Source: Acidimicrobiales bacterium (GTDB lineage: Bacteria; Actinomycetota; Acidimicrobiia; Acidimicrobiales; Bog-793). From it: a stretch of DNA of 64,000 nt. Shown in pieces: positions 1 to 8,361 of the stretch. The position numbers were made by a program, and so were the translations under genes. The stretch spans positions 20,075 through 84,074 of the forward strand of contig DATLTN010000021.1 in the NCBI GenBank assembly GCA_035533595.1, written 5' to 3'. The notes under the pieces were generated by a model, which did no database searches, was not told where the DNA came from, and saw only the letters and a list, made by a program, of their open reading frames with translations. Position 1 is the first letter of the stretch; the number at the start of each line of letters is the position of its first letter.

Positions 1-60
1 GGTGGCGCGCAGCCGAAACGACTGCTCAGGCGGTCGCCGAGGTGCGCGCGTGCAGCGTCC

Positions 61-72
61 CCAAACGTTTGG
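61..72. other. 12-bp perfect palindrome
   Basis: CCAAACGTTTGG reads the same on both strands. It stands out from the GC-rich surroundings and lies 72 bp beyond the 3' end of the ArsB/NhaD-type permease gene. It resembles a regulator half-site pair in size, but no promoter or gene that it would control is visible in the window. Its function is unknown. Confidence 0.25.
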
Positions 73-143
73 CGCTTCCCGCCGCGGGTGCGCACGAGCG
101 CACGGCGCGCCCCGCGATCGACGGCGTCGGTCGACCGCGAGCC

Positions 144-1298
144 TCAGTGCGCGCCCGAGAGAGCGAGCGCCCCGAGGGCGGTCGCGATCGCGACGGGGAC
201 CGTCGTGGCGCCGAGGCGGCAGGCCCGCGCCAGCGAGGGCCGGGCGCCCGCTCTCCGTGCGGCCCGCAGCCAGAGCAGCCACGCGAGCGAGCCGGTGAGG
301 AAGAGGTTGGGGCCGAAGTCGAGGCCCACGAGGAGCGCGATCGGGTGGCTCGGGGTCCGGGCGGCGAGGAGCGAGGCCGCGGGAAGGTTGTTCACGAGCA
401 CCGCCGCGACCGCGGCGACAGCCGCGCAGCCAACCGAGTCCAGGTGCCCTACGAACGTCGCCGGGCCGTGCCACACGCGCCCGAGCGTCCCGAGGGCGAC
501 GGCGACGCCGAAGAGGCCGATCAGGGAGGGCACCCCCACGGCGGCCACGGCGCGCCGCCAGAGCGAGCGGTCGGTGACCGTCCGCACTGCGGCCGCTCCG
601 ACCGCGACCGCCGCGACCGGCAGGGCTGGCGCGCGGAGCGCGATGACCAGCGCCGCGGCGGCGGTCACCGAGGCGAGCCCGACGCCGAGGTGGGGTCGCC
701 GCCCAGCGGTGGCGGCGCCCCCGCGGTGGCGAAGGGCGCGGCGCTCGAGCACCCCGAGGACCGCCGCGGTGGCGACGAAGCCTGCGAGCGCCGGGGCCCA
801 GGTCTCGGCGAGGAAGTGGCGGCCGTCGAGGTGGAGATGGCCAAGGACGATGAGGTTCGTGAGGTTCGAGCCGGGGAGGAAGAGCGAAGCGGCGTTCGCG
901 AGCAGCAGGCTCGCGTAGAGGTAGGCATCGCCCTGCTCGTCGCGGGCGCGGGCGGTGTAGATGAGGACCGGGGTGAGGAAGGCGACCGAGGTGTCGAGGT
1001 TGAGGAGCGCGGTGACCACGCCGACGACCGCGGCGGCACCGACGAACAGCGTCGCCGAGTGATGCGCGGCGCGGGCGAGGCGCTCGCCCACGGCCGCGAA
1101 GAGCCGGTCGTCGTCAGCGAGGACGCCGATCACGAGCAGCCCGGCGACGAGCACGAACGGCGCCCAGTCCTGCGCCACCGCCGCCGCGGCGGGGTGCGGG
1201 CGGAGGACCGCGGCCACCGCGCCGACGCCCGCCCCGACGAGGACGAGGAGGGGGGTGCTGAGGCCACGACGGGCCCGGCCGCCTTGCGACTCGCCCAT
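144..1298 (-). CDS. ArsB/NhaD-type membrane transporter (ion transporter superfamily)
   Basis: This is a 384-residue hydrophobic protein with about ten predicted membrane segments. Its layout, including an internal SNLTNL-type motif near residue 145 and a second re-entrant NNLPAA motif near residue 310, matches the ArsB/CitM/NhaD ion transporter superfamily. Members export arsenite or exchange sodium or organic anions; the substrate cannot be read from the sequence. The ATG start at 1298 is preceded by a purine-rich stretch. It is transcribed divergently from an ArsR-type regulator and a CDF metal exporter, which makes metal or metalloid export plausible. That link is inference from context. 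Confidence 0.7.
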   Translation of the reverse strand: MGESQGGRARRGLSTPLLVLVGAGVGAVAAVLRPHPAAAAVAQDWAPFVLVAGLLVIGVLADDDRLFAAVGERLARAAHHSATLFVGAAAVVGVVTALLNLDTSVAFLTPVLIYTARARDEQGDAYLYASLLLANAASLFLPGSNLTNLIVLGHLHLDGRHFLAETWAPALAGFVATAAVLGVLERRALRHRGGAATAGRRPHLGVGLASVTAAAALVIALRAPALPVAAVAVGAAAVRTVTDRSLWRRAVAAVGVPSLIGLFGVAVALGTLGRVWHGPATFVGHLDSVGCAAVAAVAAVLVNNLPAASLLAARTPSHPIALLVGLDFGPNLFLTGSLAWLLWLRAARRAGARPSLARACRLGATTVPVAIATALGALALSGAH

Positions 1299-1349
1299 CG
1301 ATTCCCGCTTCCTCCAACCCCGCCGTCAGGGCAGCGGGATGCGTAATGG

Positions 1350-1365
1350 TACAGCTACTGCTGTA
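1350..1365. promoter_or_regulatory. Probable ArsR-family operator
   Basis: TACAGC-TACT-GCTGTA is a perfect 6-bp inverted repeat with a 4-bp spacer. It sits in the 78-bp divergent region between the permease and the ArsR gene and ends 11 bp before the GTG start of the regulator. The position suits an autoregulatory operator covering a leaderless or short-leader promoter. The assignment rests on symmetry and location only. Confidence 0.45.
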
Positions 1366-1376
1366 TTGTCGGCTCC

Positions 1377-1721
1377 GTGACCGTGGAGCCCCGACTCGCC
1401 GCCCTCGCTCGGGTGGGCCGTGCGCTCGCCGACCCGACGCGCTGCCGGCTGCTCCTTGCCCTCCTCGACGGGCCCGCGCATCCGAGCGAGCTCGCCGCCC
1501 TCCTCGGCCTTACCCGAGCGAACACGAGCAATCACCTCACCCGCCTCCGCCACTCGGGACTCGTCCTCACCGAGGCGAGCGGGCGCAACGTCACCTACCG
1601 CCTCGCCGACGAGCACCTCGCGCACGCGCTCTCGGACCTCGCCGACGTCGTGCTCGCCGCCGGGCGCAGCGGGGAGATCCGAGCGGGCGCCCCCGCCCTC
1701 GTGCTGGTGCGGTCGTCGTGA
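1377..1721 (+). CDS. ArsR/SmtB-family regulator, CmtR-like
   Basis: This 114-residue winged-helix repressor closely follows mycobacterial CmtR (Cd/Pb sensor) through the recognition region, including ALADPTRCR near residue 16 and the GLTRANTSNHL helix. CmtR binds metal with Cys57, Cys61 and Cys102. Here the aligned positions are Arg56 and Ser60, and Cys23 is the only cysteine in the protein, so the known metal site is absent. The GTG start at 1377 has almost no leader. Its stop overlaps the start of the downstream CDF exporter by 4 bp, so the two are probably co-expressed and the regulator probably controls export. The inducer is unknown. Confidence 0.8.
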   Translation: MTVEPRLAALARVGRALADPTRCRLLLALLDGPAHPSELAALLGLTRANTSNHLTRLRHSGLVLTEASGRNVTYRLADEHLAHALSDLADVVLAAGRSGEIRAGAPALVLVRSS

Positions 1722-2626
1722 GCCACGGCCACGGGGGGACCGCCGCCGTCGCCCATCGCGCGCGCCTCGTGCTCGTCCTCGGGATCACCCTCGGGATCCT
1801 CGCCGCCGAGGTCGTGGGTGGGCTGCTCGCCCACTCGCTCGTCCTTCTCGCCGACGCCGGCCACGTCGCGGCCGACGCGGCGGGGATCGGCCTGTCGCTG
1901 CTCGCCATCTGGTTCGCGGGGCGCAGTCCGAGCGACACCCGCACCTTCGGGCTGCAGCGCGCGGAGATCCTCGCGGCGCTGTGGAACGCGATCCTCCTCC
2001 TCGGCATCGGGGTCTTCATCCTCATCGAGGCCGTCCGCCGCCTCGACCACCCGCAGGTGGTGAGGCCGTCGCTGATGTTCGCCTTCGGCGGGGTGGCGCT
2101 CGCCGGCAACCTCACGAGCGCGGCGCTGTTGTCGCGCGGCCAGGGCGAGAGCCTCAACCTGCGGGGCGCCTTCCTCGAGGTCCTCTCCGACCTGCTCGGC
2201 GCCGCCGCGGTGCTCGTCGCCGCCGCTGTCGTCGCGACCACCGGCTACGAGCGGGCGGACGCGCTCGCGTCGATCGTCATCGGCGCGCTCGTCGTGCCGC
2301 GCACCCTGAAGCTGCTGCGCGACGCCGCCGACATCCTGCTCGAGGCGGCCCCGAAGGATGTCGATCTCGTCAGGGTGCGCGCCCACATCCTCGAGATGAG
2401 CGGCGTCATCGACGTCCACGACCTGCACGCATGGACCGTGACGAGCGGCGTCCCGGTCCTCTCTGCGCACGTCGTCGTCGCCGATTCGGTGCTCGCCGAT
2501 GGAGGGGCGGGCCTCGTCCTCGACCGCCTCGCCGACTGCCTTGGCGCGCACTTCGACGTCGAGCACTGCACGTTCCAGCTGGAGCCCGCCTCGCACCTGG
2601 AGCACGAGCGCGCGGTGCACCGCTGA
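1718..2626 (+). CDS. Cation diffusion facilitator (CDF) metal transporter
   Basis: This 302-residue CDF transporter would exchange protons for divalent metal at the inner membrane. Six membrane segments are followed by a cytoplasmic domain containing DVHDLHAWTVTSG. The TM2 metal site is canonical (DAGHVAAD: His and Asp four apart). The TM5 site reads EVLSD, where zinc transporters of this family normally carry His in the first position, so metal selectivity may differ. The GTG start at 1718 overlaps the stop of the ArsR gene (GTGA). An in-frame extension further upstream has no family similarity and was not used. Zinc, cadmium or cobalt are all possible substrates. Confidence 0.85.
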   Translation: MSHGHGGTAAVAHRARLVLVLGITLGILAAEVVGGLLAHSLVLLADAGHVAADAAGIGLSLLAIWFAGRSPSDTRTFGLQRAEILAALWNAILLLGIGVFILIEAVRRLDHPQVVRPSLMFAFGGVALAGNLTSAALLSRGQGESLNLRGAFLEVLSDLLGAAAVLVAAAVVATTGYERADALASIVIGALVVPRTLKLLRDAADILLEAAPKDVDLVRVRAHILEMSGVIDVHDLHAWTVTSGVPVLSAHVVVADSVLADGGAGLVLDRLADCLGAHFDVEHCTFQLEPASHLEHERAVHR

Positions 2627-2647
2627 GGCCGGCTTGCAACCGGAGTT

Positions 2648-2675
2648 CTTGTTGAACATAATAATGTCCAACAAG
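2648..2675. promoter_or_regulatory. Operator-like inverted repeat upstream of the PadR gene
   Basis: A 12-bp arm starting CTTGTTGAACAT, a 4-bp spacer AATA and the complementary arm ATGTCCAACAAG form a 28-bp inverted repeat with one mismatch. The core ACAT-N4-ATGT resembles PadR-family operators, which carry ATGT/ACAT arms. It is one of the few AT-rich spots in the region and ends 20 bp before the TTG start of the PadR gene, with a GGAGG ribosome binding site between. It is very probably the autoregulatory operator. Confidence 0.65.
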
Positions 2676-2695
2676 AGTGCGGACCGGAGGATCCC

Positions 2696-3040
2696 TTGCC
2701 ACGTCATGCCGATGACCCGAAGTGGAACGATCCGGGGCTGTTGGTGCTCGGAAGCCTCGCCGACGGCGCCAAGCACGGACTCGCGATCCTCGCCGACCTC
2801 GAGGGTCTGGCCGGGACCGCCTTCGGCCCGGGGACGCTCTACGGGGTGATCGCCAGGCTCGAGTCGCGCGGGCTCATCGAGCGGCTCGACGGTGGGGACG
2901 CCCGTCGCCACCCGTACCAGCTGACGGCGCGCGGGGCCGAGGTGCTGCGCGACCAGCTCGCCTCGATGGAGCGCTTCGCCGCCCGCAGCACCGCCCGCCT
3001 GCGGGCGTCCGCGCCGAACCGCGCCTGGGGGCTCGCATGA
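2696..3040 (+). CDS. PadR-family transcriptional regulator
   Basis: This 114-residue regulator contains the PadR winged-helix signature: LLVLGSLADG near the N-terminus, GTLYGVIARLESRGLIE for the recognition helix and wing, and RHPYQLTARG before a C-terminal dimerisation helix. The TTG start at 2696 is chosen because GGAGG lies 5 bp upstream and the protein begins in the usual PadR place. The last base pairs overlap the start of the next gene (ATGA), so regulator and membrane partner form one transcript. An operator-like palindrome lies just upstream. The ligand is unknown; PadR repressors with membrane partners often control export or envelope stress. Confidence 0.85.
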   Translation: MPRHADDPKWNDPGLLVLGSLADGAKHGLAILADLEGLAGTAFGPGTLYGVIARLESRGLIERLDGGDARRHPYQLTARGAEVLRDQLASMERFAARSTARLRASAPNRAWGLA

Positions 3041-3921
3041 GCGCGACGCGCCTGCAACGGGCACTCCTCGCTGCCTACCCGGCGCGCTTTCGCGAGCGCT
3101 ACGGGCCCGAGCTGCTGCATGCCGCCGAGGAGCGGGGGCACGGTGGCCGCGCCGCGCTCGACCTCGCCCGCGGCGCCCTCTCGGCCTGGTTGCGACCGAG
3201 CGTCGGCACGGCCGAGGAGCGCCGCCGCGACCTCCTGGTGACGAGCTTCGCGATCGCCTTCCTCTCCTGGTGCGCCTCGGTGGCCGCCGCCGCGGCGTTC
3301 TCCAAGGCGGTCGACGACGAGCGGGCGCCGGGCCTCGCCTCGTGGGGCTGGGGCGGCTACTCCTTCGCACGCAGCGTCTTCGAGGTGAGCGCCGGCGTCG
3401 TCCTCCTCGTCGGGTTCGGCTACTGGCTGGCCGTGGTGCTCCCGGCGCTGCGATCTCGTGACCGGCGGGTGCTCGTCCCCGCCTGCTTCCCCGCGCCGAT
3501 CGTGGGCTGCTGGCTCGGGCTCACTGGCCTCGTCGCCTGGTACGCGCGCGCCGAGCTGCGCGGGCCGGTGCACCACCCGGGGGCGGTCGCGCTGGCGGTC
3601 CTCTGCGCCTACGCCCTCGCCACCGTGCTCGCCGTCGGTGGCTGCGGCGCGAGCGTCGTGCGCGCGCTCGACGCCGCCTCGCTCACCACGCGCCAGCTCC
3701 GTCCCGCCCTCGCGCTCGTCGTGCTCGGCGCCGGAGCCCTGCTCGCCGAGACGGTGGGCAGCGCGATCGCGCTCAGCCGCGTGCTCGCCGTCGGGGGGAT
3801 CGGACTGCGTGGCGCGGTGCTCGCCCTCTCGCCGATCCTCGTGCTGCTCGGGGCGGCCGGGATGGCGGTCGTCTCCTCGACGATGGGCGCCCGCCTCTGG
3901 CGTCCGACTGCGGGCGACTGA
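3037..3921 (+). CDS. PadR-associated integral membrane protein
   Basis: This 294-residue protein begins with a short soluble segment (LLAAYPARFRERYG) typical of permease-like proteins encoded beside PadR regulators. About six hydrophobic segments follow between residues 65 and 285. No transporter signature or catalytic motif is visible, and the substrate is unknown. The ATG at 3037 overlaps the PadR stop codon by 4 bp, which supports co-regulation. The 180 bp after its stop hold no gene that I can support. Confidence 0.6.
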   Translation: MSATRLQRALLAAYPARFRERYGPELLHAAEERGHGGRAALDLARGALSAWLRPSVGTAEERRRDLLVTSFAIAFLSWCASVAAAAAFSKAVDDERAPGLASWGWGGYSFARSVFEVSAGVVLLVGFGYWLAVVLPALRSRDRRVLVPACFPAPIVGCWLGLTGLVAWYARAELRGPVHHPGAVALAVLCAYALATVLAVGGCGASVVRALDAASLTTRQLRPALALVVLGAGALLAETVGSAIALSRVLAVGGIGLRGAVLALSPILVLLGAAGMAVVSSTMGARLWRPTAGD

Positions 3922-4101
3922 GGAAGCGCCGCTCGGAGCTGCGGCGGCCGGGCCACCGACGACGAGGGCGACCGAGGCGCGACGATGGCCGTAATCCACA
4001 AGGCGGGCCGCGGAGCCGAGGCGAAGAGCACGAGATGAGCACGACCAGCGCGAGGAAGCCTCCGTCGGGCGGGCGCCGCGGGGCGAGCGCCCAGGAGCGG
4101 C

Positions 4102-5103
4102 GTGGCTGAGCGCCGCGCAGCGCGCCAGGGAGGCGAGCCGCTGCCCACCTCGATCCAACCGATGCTCGCCGAGGCGGGTGCCTTGCCGGGAGCGGGCGAG
4201 GGGTGGGCCTACGAGTTCAAGTGGGACGGGGTGCGGGCGATCGTCTACCTCGCCGACGGCCGGGTGCGCGCCGAGAGTCGCAACGCGAAGGACCTCACCG
4301 GCTCGTTTCCCGAGCTCGGCGAGCTGCCCGACCTCCTCGGCGGGCGACGGGCGGTACTCGACGGCGAGCTCGTCTCGCTCGACGAGGAGGGGAGGCCGAG
4401 CTTCGGCCGCCTGCAGCAGCGGCTGCACCTCGGTGGCCGCCAACTGGTCGAGCGCCGTGCCGGCGAGTACCCCACCAGCCTGCTCGTCTTCGACCTCCTC
4501 TACCTCGATGGCGAGCTCCTCCTCGACGCCCCCTATGAGGAGCGGCGGGCGCGTCTCGAGGGTCTCGGGCTGAGCGCCCCGCACCTAGCCACGCCCCCCT
4601 CGGTCGCCGGCGGCGACGGCGGGGCGCTCCTCGAGGTGGCGCGTGAACGCGGCCTCGAAGGGCTCGTCGTGAAGCGACTCGGCTCGCGCTACGCGCCGGG
4701 CCGGCGGAACGGTGCGTGGCGGAAGGTGAAGATCTTCCGCACCCAGGAGGTGGTCATCGGGGGCTGGACCGAGGGGCGCGGCGAGCGAAAGGGGAGCCTC
4801 GGCGCGCTCCTCCTCGGCCTCCCCGGGCCAGAGGGGCTTGTGTACGTCGGGAAGGTGGGGACCGGATTCTCCGAGGGGGCGCGCCGGTCCCTGCTCGAGC
4901 TGCTCGCCCCGCTCGCGCGCGAGGACAGCCCGTTCACGGTGCCGTTCAGCCCCGCCGAGACGCGCCTCGCCCGCTTCGTCCGCCCGGAGCTCGTCGGCGA
5001 GGTGCAGTACGGCGAGTGGACGGGGGACGGGCACTTGCGCCACCCCTCCTGGCGCGGGCTGCGCCCCGACAAGGGGCCCGGCGAGGTCGTGCTCGAGCCC
5101 TGA
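4102..5103 (+). CDS. ATP-dependent DNA ligase (LigD ligase-domain type)
   Basis: This 333-residue ligase seals nicks using ATP through a lysine-AMP intermediate. Motif I is EFKWDGVR with the adenylated lysine at residue 40. The LVFDLLYLDG, EGLVVKR and WRKVK motifs and a C-terminal OB domain (GLVYVGKVGTGF) follow. The length matches a catalytic core plus OB fold without the polymerase or phosphoesterase domains of full LigD, so it is a stand-alone ligase. The GTG start at 4102 has AGGAG upstream. No Ku or LigD polymerase gene is in the window, so a role in end joining is open. Confidence 0.88.
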   Translation: MAERRAARQGGEPLPTSIQPMLAEAGALPGAGEGWAYEFKWDGVRAIVYLADGRVRAESRNAKDLTGSFPELGELPDLLGGRRAVLDGELVSLDEEGRPSFGRLQQRLHLGGRQLVERRAGEYPTSLLVFDLLYLDGELLLDAPYEERRARLEGLGLSAPHLATPPSVAGGDGGALLEVARERGLEGLVVKRLGSRYAPGRRNGAWRKVKIFRTQEVVIGGWTEGRGERKGSLGALLLGLPGPEGLVYVGKVGTGFSEGARRSLLELLAPLAREDSPFTVPFSPAETRLARFVRPELVGEVQYGEWTGDGHLRHPSWRGLRPDKGPGEVVLEP

Positions 5104-5468
5104 GGATGCCCCGGGCGCCCCCCCGCCCGGTCGCGCTCAGCTCCCGGTGAGGCGGTTGCGGTCGGCGGCTTCCCCGGGCGGTGCGCTCCGTGTGCAGCGG
5201 GAGGGCGGTGGCGCGCGTTGCGCCGGTCAGGGGGGCTCCCCAGCGCTTCTCCAGGGCGTCAAGCTTGCGCAGGGACTCGAAGATCGGCGCGGCGTCGCTC
5301 ATCTGCTCACTGCCGTAGGCCGACCGGGCGGCGCACCCGGGCTACGAGTAGGCCTACCGGTCGATCGCGCCGGCCAATCGCCCCCACCCAGCGTGTGGCG
5401 AGCGCGCCCCTCGGGTACGGAGGGGTCGTGCACACCTGCTCCGGAACCGCCCCGCCTGTCGTGCCTGC
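5104..5468. other. 365-bp intergenic stretch
   Basis: No gene is supported here. On the minus strand a reading frame opens at 5302 with a plausible-looking N-terminus (MSDAAPIFESLRKLDALEKR) but soon becomes arginine-rich and runs into the ligase gene. It may be a remnant or chance. No tRNA-like or terminator-like structure was recognised. Confidence 0.4.
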
Positions 5469-6146
5469 GTGAACGCGCACGGGCTGACCGTCGCGCGGCG
5501 CGGGAGCCCGAGCGACGCGCCAGCGGGGCGGCGGGTCCTCACCTCGGCGGCCCTCGGCCTCGCCGCGGGCATCGCCTGCGCGGCGCTCGCGCCCTGGCAG
5601 GTGGCGGACCTCTGCGGCTGGGACGTCGCGTCGCTCCTCTTCCTCACCCGGATCTGGTGGATCATCCGCCCGCTCGACGCCAAGGCGACCGAGAAGTGGG
5701 CCGATCGCGAGGATGCGAGCACCGCCGTCGCGGACCTCGTGGTCGTCTCGGCGGCGACCGCCTGCATCGCCGGGGCGGGCCTGACGCTGCTGCACGCCGG
5801 CAAGAGCGCGGGGGGGACCAAGGCGGCGATGATCGCCCTCGCCGCGCTGAGCGTCGTGCTCGCGTGGGCCGCGGTGCACACCGTCTTCACGCTCCGCTAC
5901 GCCCGCCTCTACTACTCCGGTGAGGACGGGGGCATCGACTTCAACGCCCGCCACGACGAAGCGCCGTGCTACCTCGACTTCGCCTACGTCGCCTTCACCG
6001 TGGGGATGACCTTCCAGGTCTCCGACACCGACATCACCGACCTCGCGGTGCGCCGCACGATCCTGCGCCACGCCCTGCTCTCGTTCGTCTTCGGGGCGAT
6101 GATCCTCGGGATGACGATCAACATCGTCGCCGGCCTGCTCGCCTGA
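5469..6146 (+). CDS. DUF1345 family membrane protein
   Basis: This 225-residue membrane protein belongs to the DUF1345 family. The family hallmark YLDFAYVAFTVGMTFQVSD is present near residue 167, followed by an LRHALLSFVFG segment. There are about five hydrophobic segments. No biochemical function is established for the family. The GTG start at 5469 is the first in-frame start before the conserved region. The gene stands alone and converges on the F420-type oxidoreductase gene. Confidence 0.8.
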   Translation: MNAHGLTVARRGSPSDAPAGRRVLTSAALGLAAGIACAALAPWQVADLCGWDVASLLFLTRIWWIIRPLDAKATEKWADREDASTAVADLVVVSAATACIAGAGLTLLHAGKSAGGTKAAMIALAALSVVLAWAAVHTVFTLRYARLYYSGEDGGIDFNARHDEAPCYLDFAYVAFTVGMTFQVSDTDITDLAVRRTILRHALLSFVFGAMILGMTINIVAGLLA

Positions 6147-6151
6147 GCGCC

Positions 6152-6196
6152 GACTCGCCCGGAGCACTGGCTCGCGCGGAGCACTGACTCGCCGGA
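6152..6196. repeat. 17-bp tandem repeat, about 2.6 copies
   Basis: GACTCGCCCGGAGCACT (6152-6168) is followed directly by GGCTCGCGCGGAGCACT (6169-6185) and a partial copy GACTCGCCGGA (6186-6196). The array fills most of the 68 bp between two convergent genes. Its short unit and position suggest slippage in a region without coding constraint; no function is apparent. Confidence 0.6.
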
Positions 6197-6214
6197 TCCA
6201 CTGCGGCGCCGCGG

Positions 6215-7170
6215 TCAGCTGATGCTGAGCTTCGGCCGCACCTCGCTCTCGAAGAAGCGCAGGAAGCCCTGCAGGTCGGGGCCGATCTGGTTGATGAAGA
6301 GCTCGTCGAAGCCCGCCTCGACAAAGCCGTTGATCGACTCGATGTAGCGGGCCGGGTCGGGGCCGCAGGGGAGCGCCTCGCCGACCATCTCCGGCGTGAC
6401 GAGCGCGGTCGCCTCGTCGAAGTGGGCCGGCATGGGCAGCTCCTGGGAGAGCTGCCCCGAGAGCGCCTCGGTCGGCCACAGGTCGTGCGCGAGCGCCACC
6501 GCGGCCTTTTCGTCGGGCCCCCAGCAGAACTTGCAGGCCCCCACCACTGGCCCCTGGCCGCCAGCCTCGCGGTAGAGCCGCACGTGCTCGGCGCTCGGCC
6601 GGGTGGTCACGAAGCCGTCGCCGACGCGCGCCGCCAGGCGGATCGCCTTCGGCCCGAAGCCCGAGACCAGCACCGGCGGCGGGGCGTCGGGGAGCGAGTA
6701 CAGCCGCGCCGCGTCGAGCGTGTAATGCTCGCCACGGTGGCTGCGGACGCCACCGCTCCACAGCGTGCGGATCACCTCCACCGCCTCCTCGAGCATCTCC
6801 GGCGCACCTGTGCGGACGGCCAGCGATCACCGAGGATGTGCTCGTTGAGCTTCTCGCCGCTGCCGACTCCGAGGCGGAAGCGCCCCTCGCAGAGCAGCTG
6901 GCAGGTGGCGGCGGCCTGCGCGATGACGGCGGGGTGGATGCGCACGGTCGGGCAGGTGACGCCGGTCGTGACGGTGAGGCGGGTGCTCCCGGCGATGGCG
7001 CCGATCACCGACCAGACGAAGGCGCTCTCCCCCTGGCGGTCGTTCCAGGGGTGGAAGTGGTCAGAGATGAACACCGAGTCGAAGCCGGCCTCCTCGACGG
7101 CGCGCGCCTGGTGGACGAGCGCCGCGGGGGAGTGCTCCTCGCTCGACAGGAAGTAACCGAGGGTGTCCAC
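6215..7170 (-). pseudogene. F420-dependent LLM-class oxidoreductase, one frameshift
   Basis: The two parts together encode a luciferase-like monooxygenase-fold oxidoreductase of the F420-G6PDH-related type. The N-terminal part (from the GTG at 7170) carries GFDSVFISDHFHPW and GSGEKLNEHILGDRWP. The C-terminal part resumes with MLEEAVEVIRTLW and runs to the normal end. One base is missing at 6800-6801, where family proteins read VRLEMLEEA. All other codons are intact, so this is either a recent mutation or a sequencing error. GGAGAG precedes the start. If functional, it would use deazaflavin F420 to reduce or oxidise an unknown substrate. It lies just downstream of the MR/MLE gene. Confidence 0.75.
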
Positions 7171-7248
7171 GTCAGCTCTCCTTCGCCTCGCCGGCCGGCT
7201 CGCTCCGCCTGGCGCGCCGGGAGCGGCGCCTCTCGCGCGATGCCTGCT

Positions 7249-8361
7249 TCAGCCGAGTCGAAACTCGTCGTCGCCGCGCAGCGCCATGCCGTGGCCGGCG
7301 ACGGAGGCGTCGGGGGTGAGGGTCCCGTCGACGACGGCGAGGGTTCCCTCGAAGAGCAGCGCCTCGAGGCGGGCGTGGTCGTGGAAGTACTCGATGTGGC
7401 GCAGGTTGGGGAGGCCCACGGCGACCGGCGCGTGCAGGCCGGGAGCGCAGTGCGCGGAGACCGCGAGGCCGTGCGCGGCGGCGAGGGCGGCGGCGCGCAG
7501 GAAGGACGTGTAGCCGCCGCAGCGCGTGACGTCGATCTGCAGGCAGTCGACCGCCCCGGCGGCGAGCATGCGCGCGAAGTAGGGCTCGTCGTAGCCGTAC
7601 TCGCCCGCCGCCACGTCGCAGGTGAGCTGGTCCCGCACCTCGCGGAGGCCCTCCAGGTCGTCTGAGGAGACGGGCTCCTCGAACCAGACGACGTCGTGCT
7701 CCTCGACGATGCGCCGGCCGACGCGCACCGCCTGCTTGCGGCTGTAGCCGCCGTTCGCGTCGACGTACAGCTCGCGGTCGCCGATCACGCTGCGGGCGAA
7801 GGCGACACGGGAGAGGTCGCGGGCGACCTTGCTCCCCCACGACTCGCCGATCTTCAGCTTCATCGCGGTGATGCCCTGCTCCATCCAGCCGGTGAGCTGC
7901 CGTCCGAAGGTCGCCTCGTCGTAGGTGGTGAAGCCGCCGCTCCCGTAGACCGGGACCGCCTCGCGGTAGCGGCCAAACAGGTTCGCCAGCGGCAGGCCGA
8001 GGAGGCGCGCCTTCAGGTCCCACAGCGCGATGTCGACCGCGGAGATCGCGCAGGAGACGATGCCGGGGCGGCCGAGGTTGCGGCAGCGACGGACCATCTG
8101 CTCGTGCAGGCCGGTGATCTCGAGCGCCTCGCCGCCGAGGACCACCTCGGCGAGCTCCTCCTCGATGAGGGTCCGGCAGGCGGCCGAGGCGTAGGTCCAA
8201 CCCGTGCCGACGGCCCCGGCCGCGCTCACCTCGACGACGACGGCGACGGTCGAGGTCCAGGCGAGGGTCCCGTCCGCTTCGGGCTGGTCGGTCGGGACGC
8301 GGTAGGCGCGGCAGTCGAGCGCCGAGACCGGCGCCTGGGCGGCACGGGAGGGGGCGCTCAC
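7249..8361 (-). CDS. Mandelate racemase/muconate lactonizing enzyme-type protein (enolase superfamily)
   Basis: This 370-residue enolase-superfamily protein has the C-terminal TIM-barrel motifs: a KxK pair (Lys168/Lys170), the metal ligand Asp201 in VDANGG, WFEEP, AAGEYGYDEP and a late catalytic HCAPGLHAP segment. These enzymes abstract a proton alpha to a carboxylate, usually from sugar acids. The substrate here is not defined. The GTG start at 8361 overlaps the stop of the upstream GH15 gene (GTGA). That coupling suggests a joint role in sugar or sugar-acid metabolism, though this is inference. Confidence 0.82.
   Translation of the reverse strand: MSAPSRAAQAPVSALDCRAYRVPTDQPEADGTLAWTSTVAVVVEVSAAGAVGTGWTYASAACRTLIEEELAEVVLGGEALEITGLHEQMVRRCRNLGRPGIVSCAISAVDIALWDLKARLLGLPLANLFGRYREAVPVYGSGGFTTYDEATFGRQLTGWMEQGITAMKLKIGESWGSKVARDLSRVAFARSVIGDRELYVDANGGYSRKQAVRVGRRIVEEHDVVWFEEPVSSDDLEGLREVRDQLTCDVAAGEYGYDEPYFARMLAAGAVDCLQIDVTRCGGYTSFLRAAALAAAHGLAVSAHCAPGLHAPVAVGLPNLRHIEYFHDHARLEALLFEGTLAVVDGTLTPDASVAGHGMALRGDDEFRLG

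Noticed and set aside
42..1346. Long plus-strand frame opposite the ArsB/NhaD gene
   Set aside because: Composition is Arg/Glu/Gly-rich without any motif; it is the antisense shadow of a hydrophobic gene at high GC.
4102..5103. Possible bacterial NHEJ locus
   Set aside because: Only the ligase is present; no Ku, polymerase or phosphoesterase gene is near, so an NHEJ role is not claimed.
4946..5302. Minus-strand frame beginning MSDAAPIFESLRKLDALEKR
   Set aside because: The first 25 residues look protein-like, but the rest is Arg/Pro-rich and runs antisense into the DNA ligase gene; there is no family and no ribosome binding site.
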